From: Pseudogracilibacillus auburnensis
GTDB lineage: Bacteria > Bacillota > Bacilli > Bacillales > Amphibacillaceae
DNA length: 41,247 bases
Assembly (NCBI RefSeq): GCF_003201975.1
Contig: NZ_QJJQ01000026.1
Location: 1 to 41,247 of the forward strand
Direction of reading: 5' to 3'
Position 1 is the first letter of the stretch, and the number at the start of each line of letters is the position of its first letter. Under the pieces are notes generated by a model, which made no database searches, was not told the origin of the DNA, and saw only the letters and a list, made by a program, of their open reading frames with translations. Shown one piece after another: positions 36,701 to 41,247 of this stretch. A program made the position numbers and the translations under genes.

Positions 36701-37349
36701 AGTTACCTATATTTATCGTAAAGATTCAAAAGAAACACCGGAGGAACCAGAAACACCAAGAGACAAAGAGCCAACTGATAATGAAGTTACAAATATTCCT
36801 ATCATTGGAACGGCAATTGAGGTTGGATCAAAAAAATTATCAGAAGTTCAAGAACTGTTCCCATCTAAAGTAGAAGTAGAATTAGGGGATGGCAGTTTAA
36901 CTGAACTTTATGTGAATTGGTCAAAGGATAGTAAACCATCGTATAACAAGAATTTAGTCGGCACCTATACATTTTATGGTGAACTAGTACTAAAAGATGG
37001 AATTACAAATCCGCTATCACACAAAATAGAATATTGGGTTAATGTAATAGACAGCGATAAAGTAAGTAGGCCAGAGGAAAGTGGCAAAACCCCTGATGAT
37101 GGAGGGGATCGTTCAGAAAGTCCAAAAGATTCTAAAGACCCTGTGGGTGGGGCTGACTCTGAAGATCTGATCGTAACCGTTGATAAACGGGAATCAAAAG
37201 GTACTTCTGTAAAAATTGATGCTACGAATGATGGAAAGACTCTCCCTAAAACAGCGACAGCCTACTATACATTTATACTAGTTGGCTTCATGTTAATCGT
37301 CTTAAGTGGAACAACTTATATTATTAGAAGAAGGAAACAGGCAGAGTAA
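33798..37349 (+). CDS. Wall-anchored BspA-type leucine-rich-repeat surface protein
   Basis: 1183 residues. In order: signal peptide (to about 50, hydrophobic FLIVFCFLLLLSPFG), acidic low-complexity linker (to about 145), two blocks of BspA/LRR_5-type leucine-rich repeats (about 150-375 and 385-635), each opened by a near-identical IPSEI(D/N)GK-VT-IG segment and built from units like FRDNKLTVLTIPQTV. Then three Ig-like group-4-type domains (about 645-910), a MucBP-like domain (about 912-980), a fourth Ig-like domain (about 1000-1090), a Pro/Ser/Asp linker and a sorting signal LPKTA, hydrophobic helix, RRRKQAE. The Ala after Thr is unlike the usual LPXTG and resembles substrates of class D/C-like Bacillus sortases. 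Start: ATG at 33798 with AAGGAGG 6 bases upstream. Likely an adhesin or matrix protein. Confidence 0.9.
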   Translation: MSSRGNSLKGIRKHLKIRRSFLIVFCFLLLLSPFGTTFNYSARYVQAEEERIITEQVGKDVEGVSSGKESGEGDFLKKTEVGEEAEFDMEVSVPTKDEGEEKEEPENETESSSDGIAAPEIVDAEEKDVEIEARNMLQLNGDIQPLADQSDFETIDNSDGTVKITAYSGTDTDITIPSEIDGKRVTVIGQSAFRDKGLTSVILPNTVMNIESNAFRDNKLTVLTIPQTVQKMNQYAFAYNELENVTLGSGLTEISYGVLRGNNLRQITLPNHITKIDNQAFLSNNLETIVIPETVKEIGSYALAFNKLTNVSIPASVEKIGDDAFRVNELSEVTVKSPATIFEGNQIFLDNQSNPANLIINGHDPSTAKEYASAHGYSFQAILPKYETTKNNDGTLTITGYNGIDTDIEIPSEINGKTVTIIGEHAFSDKGLTSVIFPDTITTIGDFAFQSNRLTAIDLPDHLLTIGAYSFASNVLEKMVIPNSVTRINVGAFDSNKLDRVEFGTGLIYIGDDAFRKNKLSSAKMPDQLTTIGMKAFAENQLTSITFSDKLEYIGTSAFDSNKLEEVIIPESVETILDGSFNNNNLKEVYIYGKDTAIVSGMAFEDNPDNLIIYGHAGSKAEEHAEKYDHTFIAFSTVHSVNEMEDIEVDVGTTATAIPLPTRVDIELADGRTLQIPVIWEDPLPFDGEVSGDYLITGQLDLPAYISNPANLNIEVTVRVQEKIYEIIDIQTLIDIEVAYGTELSDIHLPKMVTATSEGNKVLFLDVEWDMSSYNGHEPGTYTLSGTLELKDSVTNPNNLVAKIKIIVEEQPNEDKDPDTDKIITGSYYAWTPLKTGHYKQGMLPLPDSVKVTLNDGGKVELEVDWHVDSEPIYDRDVAGDYLFSGEFKLIDGIANPYEHQPKYMFRLSDAVAIVKHVDEAGKELAPEEILTGKMHDEYITKPKEIDGYILTETPTNALGEFQYFSITVTYIYRKDSKETPEEPETPRDKEPTDNEVTNIPIIGTAIEVGSKKLSEVQELFPSKVEVELGDGSLTELYVNWSKDSKPSYNKNLVGTYTFYGELVLKDGITNPLSHKIEYWVNVIDSDKVSRPEESGKTPDDGGDRSESPKDSKDPVGGADSEDLIVTVDKRESKGTSVKIDATNDGKTLPKTATAYYTFILVGFMLIVLSGTTYIIRRRKQAE

Positions 37350-37372
37350 AAAACAGAATTAATGTAAACTTG

Positions 37373-37410
37373 GGGCTCTTATCAGTTAAACGATATGGAG
37401 CCCCATTCAT
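37373..37410 (+). terminator. Hairpin after the surface-protein gene
   Basis: GGGGCTC (37373-37379) pairs with GAGCCCC (37398-37404). The stem is strong but the following ATTCATTG is a poor T run, so termination may be partial. Confidence 0.5.
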
Positions 37411-37437
37411 TGCAAAAAAAATTTAAAACAGAATTTC

Positions 37438-37469
37438 TTAACTTCATTTTAACCTTAGCTAGTTAGTAT
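37438..37469 (+). promoter_or_regulatory. Direct-repeat promoter of the lipoprotein gene
   Basis: TTAACT (37438-37443), N5, TTAACC (37449-37454), nine bases, then TAGTAT (37464-37469). The layout matches the surface-protein promoter base for base in spacing. It lies 43 bp before the lipoprotein start codon. Confidence 0.6.
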
Positions 37470-37511
37470 GTATTTGAAGTGTCAGGACAATTTACAAAAA
37501 GGAGAGATTGT

Positions 37512-38111
37512 ATGATGAAGAAACTCATCCATCTACTTACTATTTTAAGTATGAGCATTATATTGGTTGGTTGTATTTCCATCCCGTTTGGAGACGATGT
37601 CTTGAAAATTTCAACGGATGGGGTTGAATTTGTTAATGAAGAGAAGAATGAACTTGAGGAAGAAGAAGTAACAGAAGCACAGGAAGAAGTGGGAGAACCA
37701 GACGGTGAAATCGAAGAGACCGTGAATGACGCCACACATGAAACAGAGGAAGAGAATACGGAAACAGATTCAGATAATACTCCACAACAATGTGAGGAAC
37801 AGGATTATTCTGCGATCATGAATGATTTACAAGAAGGATTTTTTATTCCTGACTGTGCCCTTATAGAAAGTGTAACGAAAAACGAGCTAGAATTACAAGC
37901 TTATCTTACTGCTGAAGGTGATTGGCAAGATATTTTTACCGATTACCAAACGTTTTTTGGGAGTTCTATCGATGAAGAAAGCCAAAGCCCAGCATCTGGA
38001 ACAGCACGTTTGAAGGCTTTTCAAGATAAAACTGCAAATATTTACACGGTCATAGAACTTACGCAAAAAGAGGAATTTGTACAAATAAGAATAATTCAAC
38101 AGTTTCCTTAA
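37512..38111 (+). CDS. Lipoprotein of unknown function
   Basis: 199 residues starting MMKKLIHLLTILSMSIILVGC: a lipobox LVGC gives a diacylated cysteine at residue 21. A strongly acidic linker (about residues 40-100, Glu- and Thr-rich) is followed by a globular C-terminal domain of about 100 residues with one Cys pair (QQCEEQ, IPDCAL). I recognise no family. ATG start with GGAGAG 5 bases upstream. It has the shared direct-repeat promoter and is followed 30 bp later by a polytopic membrane protein, so the two are probably one operon. A downstream broken gene has the same plan: lipobox, acidic linker, globular tail. Confidence 0.8.
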   Translation: MMKKLIHLLTILSMSIILVGCISIPFGDDVLKISTDGVEFVNEEKNELEEEEVTEAQEEVGEPDGEIEETVNDATHETEEENTETDSDNTPQQCEEQDYSAIMNDLQEGFFIPDCALIESVTKNELELQAYLTAEGDWQDIFTDYQTFFGSSIDEESQSPASGTARLKAFQDKTANIYTVIELTQKEEFVQIRIIQQFP

Positions 38112-38141
38112 AAGGAATAATAGTGGAAGGAGGCAATATGT

Positions 38142-39116
38142 ATGGATATGTCTATTATGAAATTATTTACAAAAACGATGCCATTTTTTATTACGAGAAT
38201 TTTTATTTATGGAATTTTTGGTCTGGCTGCTCTCATTTTTCTTGGAATAATGGTTGCCATTGGATTTTTAGTTGTAAAGATGTTTGGTGAAAGTTCTGGC
38301 GCGTTTCTGATTGTTATGTTGATTGCTTTTGGGGTCGTTTATGGAGCTTTACGGTTTGTGGAGCGATATGTATTGTATATGATAAAAATAGGTCATGTAT
38401 CAGTGATCGTTGAACTATTACGAACAGGGAAAATCCCAGAAGGAAAAGGCCAAGTTGCTTATGGGAAAGAACAAGTTACGACAAATTTTGGAACAGCAAA
38501 TGTCGCCTTTGTACTTGATAGTATGGTTCATGCAGCAGTAAGACAAATTCAGCGATGGATCATGCGGGTAGGAGATATGTTCAGCTTTATTCCAGGTTCG
38601 AAAAATGTGATCGGAATAATTAATGCAATTATGTCAATAGCACTAAATTATATTGATGAAGCCATTGTCAGTTATATTTTTGTTCGAAAAAGTGAAGGGC
38701 GCGATGAAACGGTTTGGAAATCTGCTTCTGACGGTGTTGTTCTCTATGCCCAAAGTTGGAAAGGTATTTTAAAAACATCAGTTGGTTCTGTCATTTTTAT
38801 TTATCTGTTTAATATTGTTGTATTTCTTATATTTGCCTTTCCACTTATGTTTCTTTCAAAAATGGTAACTTCTAATACACCTGATGCAGGTTTTTTATTC
38901 GGGGCTTTAGCATTGATAGGTGCATACGTACTAACAACATTATTAAAACGTGCTTTGATAGATCCGCTTGTAACAATTGCGATGATTCGTTCTTATCAAA
39001 TAAATATTCGCAGTCTAGAACCTGCCATGGATTTACAGCAAAAACTCTTAGGTGTTTCATCGAAATTTAAAAACTTAGTAAACAAGAGTAAGCAAGAAGA
39101 AAACTCGGCTGTCTAA
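38142..39116 (+). CDS. Polytopic membrane protein of unknown function
   Basis: 324 residues with about five or six membrane segments: two near the N-terminus (about 17-65), a central amphipathic/hydrophobic part (IMRVGDMFSFIPGSKNVIGIINAI) and two strong ones (VGSVIFIYLFNIVVFLIFAFPLMFL; LFGALALIGAYVLTTLL). A conserved-looking LNYIDEAIVSYIFVRKSE occurs mid-protein. I do not recognise a characterised family; similar conserved hypothetical proteins occur in Bacillaceae. ATG start with GAAGGAGG 9 bases upstream. It is translated just after the lipoprotein and followed by a terminator, suggesting a lipoprotein/membrane pair. Confidence 0.75.
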   Translation: MDMSIMKLFTKTMPFFITRIFIYGIFGLAALIFLGIMVAIGFLVVKMFGESSGAFLIVMLIAFGVVYGALRFVERYVLYMIKIGHVSVIVELLRTGKIPEGKGQVAYGKEQVTTNFGTANVAFVLDSMVHAAVRQIQRWIMRVGDMFSFIPGSKNVIGIINAIMSIALNYIDEAIVSYIFVRKSEGRDETVWKSASDGVVLYAQSWKGILKTSVGSVIFIYLFNIVVFLIFAFPLMFLSKMVTSNTPDAGFLFGALALIGAYVLTTLLKRALIDPLVTIAMIRSYQINIRSLEPAMDLQQKLLGVSSKFKNLVNKSKQEENSAV

Positions 39117-39149
39117 TTAAATTACTTTTACAAAAAATTCAAAGAGAGG

Positions 39150-39186
39150 AAGGAGAACTTTTGCCAGGTTCTCCTTTTGTTTTTTA
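39150..39186 (+). terminator. Terminator after the membrane protein gene
   Basis: AAGGAGAAC (39150-39158) pairs exactly with GTTCTCCTT (39168-39176) around nine bases, followed by TTGTTTTTT. Confidence 0.88.
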
Positions 39187-39213
39187 CATTGATCACTGAA
39201 TGGGGAGATGACA

Positions 39214-39534
39214 ATGGGGAGGATTTTCAATTTTGATAAGATGATAACACCAATTATGATAAAGATTTTGTTCTGGATAGGTATTTTAGTTGCTGTTTTA
39301 TCAGAATTTTTCATGATTGGTTTTGGGATAGTTTCCAAAAATAGTAGTTATACACCAATAATTTTCGGGCTAATCAGTCTGTTTTTAGGACCAATCATTA
39401 TTCGCGTGTATTGTGAAATATTAATTATAATTTTTAAAATGCAAGAATCAGTAGTGCAAATCCTTGACTACTTTTTAATAGAACATAAAAATAATCAATT
39501 AACTAATCGTGAACCGTACAAAGGTACAGATTAG
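39214..39534 (+). CDS. DUF4282-type small membrane protein
   Basis: 106 residues. The FNFDKMITPIMIKILFWIGILVAVL start, with two membrane segments and IIRVYCEILIIIFKMQESV between helix two and the tail, fits DUF4282, a family of small two-helix membrane proteins without an assigned role. Start: ATG at 39214, because GGGGAG lies 6 bases upstream; the ATG at 39208 directly abuts that site. It is followed 26 bp later by a broken lipoprotein gene with its own AAAGGAG site, likely once the same operon. Confidence 0.75.
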   Translation: MGRIFNFDKMITPIMIKILFWIGILVAVLSEFFMIGFGIVSKNSSYTPIIFGLISLFLGPIIIRVYCEILIIIFKMQESVVQILDYFLIEHKNNQLTNREPYKGTD

Positions 39535-39560
39535 ACTTTAGTGAAAGGAGAATCTTAAAA

Positions 39561-40208
39561 ATGAAGAAAAAATGGTTATCCCTATTCACACTAGGATTGG
39601 GATATTAATCCTATCTGGTTGTAATGAAATAGAAGAAATAGTTGGAAAAGTAAATAAAATATTGGATCAGCAATTTAGAAGAAACTGAATCGGAAGAAAT
39701 GACAACTGAAGATGCTGTTGATGGAGAGAATGAAAGTATGGCAGATAAGGTTGCGAATGATTCAGATGCCAACAAAGCAAATATCGATGAAATAGACGAT
39801 ATTGCGGATGAAATGAGTGACGGCCATGAAAATGAGGCTGACCCAATGTTGTACATTCAACGAGCGTTTACAAAAAGCGGGTTACACAAAAATAGACCCA
39901 CCTAACGGACTGCGGATTCCCCAAATATTAGATTGGGTGTTCGTGCAGGAAATAAATAATGACCCTTGGGAAGGTGTTTTCTGTTTTGAAACTCAATTAG
40001 ACGATACGATTACAAAGACAGAAAGTAATTTACAGGCTATGGGAATGGATATAGTGAGTGAGCCTATTACGGTTGAGAGTGACAATAACATTCCACCAAA
40101 TATCATTTCGAAGATGTGAATGAAATCGTACAAGGTGATATTGTTTATTTTGTTGATGAATATGGAACAACATGTGGAAAAGTATTTTTGGAAATTGATT
40201 TTAAATAG
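39561..40208 (+). pseudogene. Frameshifted lipoprotein gene
   Basis: The gene starts properly: AAAGGAG, then ATG at 39561, MKKKWLSLFTLGLG. The frame then breaks but continues in another as ILILSGCNEIEEIVGKVNKIL, a complete lipobox. It returns to the first frame for an acidic linker (LEETESEEMTTEDAVDGENE..), moves to a third for ERLQKAGYTKIDPPNGLRIP and QILDWVFVQEINNDPWEGVF.., and returns for FEDVNEIVQGDIVYFVDEYG to EIDFK-stop. At least four frame changes, near 39600, 39675, 39850 and 40105, each explained by a single-base indel, join into one coherent protein of about 215 residues. Either the gene is decaying or this stretch has sequencing errors. The plan matches the intact lipoprotein at 37512, though sequence similarity is not obvious. 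Confidence 0.8.
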
Positions 40209-40640
40209 GAAAGGGGAGATTTTACTACAAGCATTACCTGTTTATTTTTTATTTCACGATGGGTAATGTATTTGCGTGTAGTGATAATGTGATAGAGAAG
40301 ATGTTGGGTTGTGGCGCAAATAAACGCTGGAAGTGAGGTTGCTACTGATGAAGGTAGAATGCATATTTATTAAGAACATGCCCATTTTTTGCTAACAAAA
40401 AGGTAGAGTAGAACACGTTTTAGTTGTTAAACGTGGTTTAATTAAGGTGGCTTTTCAACCTTTTATATTTAAACTATATTTAGCAAGAAGCACTTGTGAA
40501 TGATCTGTAAAAAGTCTCAATGCCCTTAGATGATTATTTTGTTCAAGCGATACCCTAATGAAAAAGGTTGTCGAGCAGAGGTTTGTGATATTAATAAATG
40601 TGCCTAGCCTATTTATTTTCCGAATGGCACTTCCATAAAA
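40209..40640. other. Gene-free stretch
   Basis: No reading frame or RNA was recognised. A short inverted repeat, CACGTTT (40414-40420) with AAACGTG (40429-40435), is followed by GTTTAATT and could be a weak terminator. Confidence 0.4.
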
Positions 40641-40644
40641 GTCG

Positions 40645-40730
40645 TGTTCAAAAAGGCTGATAAAAAAGAGCCAAGAAGCTCAAGCCAACACAGAAAATTG
40701 ATATGTCGTTTTTATTGTCCTTTTTGAACA
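40645..40730. repeat. 86-bp element with terminal inverted repeats
   Basis: TGTTCAAAAAGG (40645-40656) is the exact reverse complement of CCTTTTTGAACA (40719-40730). With three mismatches the arms extend by ten more bases (to 40666 and from 40709). The centre contains AGCCAAGAAGCTCAAGCC and no coding frame. It has the form of a small miniature inverted-repeat element. The same opening (TGTTCAAAAAG) occurs at 9620-9630 in the leuS leader. Confidence 0.55.
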
Positions 40731-40894
40731 GCATCTAATAGTGAATATCAACTTCCGATTTTTTTTATCACACAGAAAGCACGATAGGATGTTGTTACAA
40801 TAGATTATATGGAAAAAACCATTCTTTGCGATTTTTCTAAACCCTTTTTAAATGTAGCCATAGTTTTAGAAAAATGGGCAAACTAAAAAAAAGC

Positions 40895-40923
40895 TTGACT
40901 TTTATTTTTTACCAATGTATTAT
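40895..40923 (+). promoter_or_regulatory. rrn promoter P1
   Basis: TTGACT (40895-40900), 17 bp, TATTAT (40918-40923). First of three tandem promoters before the rRNA operon. Confidence 0.7.
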
Positions 40924-40956
40924 TGTTATTACTGTTTTAAATAACAGTTTTCGGTG

Positions 40957-40985
40957 TTGACAAAAAGTTCACACCATGATATAAT
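40957..40985 (+). promoter_or_regulatory. rrn promoter P2
   Basis: Full consensus TTGACA (40957-40962), 17 bp, TATAAT (40980-40985). Confidence 0.88.
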
Positions 40986-41007
40986 AAAATTCCTTCCGAA
41001 GAAGGGC

Positions 41008-41036
41008 TTGACTTAATTTTTTCGACATGTTATATT
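41008..41036 (+). promoter_or_regulatory. rrn promoter P3
   Basis: TTGACT (41008-41013), 17 bp, TATATT (41031-41036). Confidence 0.78.
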
Positions 41037-41068
41037 AGTTAAGTCGCCATTTTGGAAGACGATATATT

Positions 41069-41196
41069 TGCTCCTTGAAAACTGAACAGACACAACATAA
41101 ATGTCAAGAGAAGTTGAATGTATATTCTATATACTTTTAACCTCGTCTAAATTAAGATAATTTTTGAAGCTAAGACATGTTTTCGGTGAAAACATG
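41069..41196 (+). promoter_or_regulatory. rRNA leader with boxA-like block and hairpin
   Basis: TGCTCCTTGAAAACTGAAC (41069-41087) matches the conserved leader block found before Bacillus 16S genes, which includes the antitermination boxA region. CATGTTTTC (41176-41184) and GAAAACATG (41188-41196) form a perfect 9-bp hairpin just before the 16S 5' end, probably part of rRNA processing. Confidence 0.65.
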
Positions 41197-41206
41197 ATAA
41201 CCAAAC

Positions 41207-41247
41207 TTTTTATGGAGAGTTTGATCTTGGCTCAGGACGAACGCTGG
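41207..41247 (+). rRNA. rrs: 16S ribosomal RNA, 5' end only
   Basis: The last ~40 bases, GGAGAGTTTGATCTTGGC then TCAGGACGAACGCTGG, are the universal 5' end of bacterial 16S rRNA. The gene continues beyond the right edge. In the classic 27F primer site, GATCCTGG is here GATCTTGG, a one-base variant. The exact first base is estimated from the Bacillus pattern. Confidence 0.95.

Noticed and set aside
1-41247. CRISPR array, prophage, tRNA genes or plasmid origin
   Set aside because: No regularly spaced repeats, phage structural genes, tRNA cloverleaf sequences or replication genes were seen on either strand.

Overview
The window is from a low-GC Gram-positive bacterium of the Bacillaceae type. 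Supporting signs are an S-box (SAM-I) riboswitch before metK, the metK / ytoA / mnmM(ytqB) / leuS neighbourhood known from Bacillus, AGGAGG-type ribosome binding sites with frequent TTG and GTG starts, an LPXTA-class cell-wall sorting signal, and three tandem sigma-A-type promoters in front of a 16S rRNA gene whose first ~40 bases close the window. No species is assigned.

Layout. 1-0.9 kb: 5' end of an IS200/IS605-type tnpB running off the left edge, then a degenerate Bacillaceae-type intergenic repeat. 0.9-5.4 kb: an FAD amino-acid-oxidase-like enzyme and a CdaR/PucR-type regulator (minus strand), divergent from a sodium:amino-acid symporter (NSS family). 5.7-12.2 kb: core genes: SAM riboswitch-metK, a C39-like membrane protein, ytoA, mnmM and leuS with an attenuator-like leader. 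12.2-13.9 kb: short degenerate repeats, a secreted protein, and a decayed gene fragment carrying a perfect 30-bp palindrome.

14.1-39.5 kb is the distinctive part and looks like one signalling and cell-surface locus. An OmpR-family response regulator is followed by two very large paralogous hybrid histidine kinases, each with a 7TMR-DISM sensor, a first kinase core, a receiver and a second kinase core. Next come a small DUF4870 membrane protein, a nine-gene exopolysaccharide cluster (sugar-phosphate transferase, galE, flippase, ATP-grasp protein, EpsG-like polymerase, three GT4 glycosyltransferases, UDP-glucuronate 4-epimerase), a 1183-residue wall-anchored protein (BspA-type leucine-rich repeats, Ig-like domains, MucBP, LPKTA), a lipoprotein, a polytopic membrane protein, a DUF4282 protein and a frameshifted second lipoprotein gene.

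The main new observation is a shared promoter architecture. Upstream of the response regulator, the DUF4870 gene, the polysaccharide operon, the surface protein and the lipoprotein lies a direct repeat of the form TTAAC(C/G/T)-N5-TT(A/T)AC(C/T), on the coding strand, followed 8-9 bp later by a -10-like hexamer. This is the geometry expected for an OmpR/PhoB-type regulator that takes over the -35 position. The simplest reading is that the local regulator, fed by the twin kinases, coordinates its own synthesis, an acidic exopolysaccharide and a set of envelope proteins. That is an inference from sequence; PhoP is the main alternative regulator.
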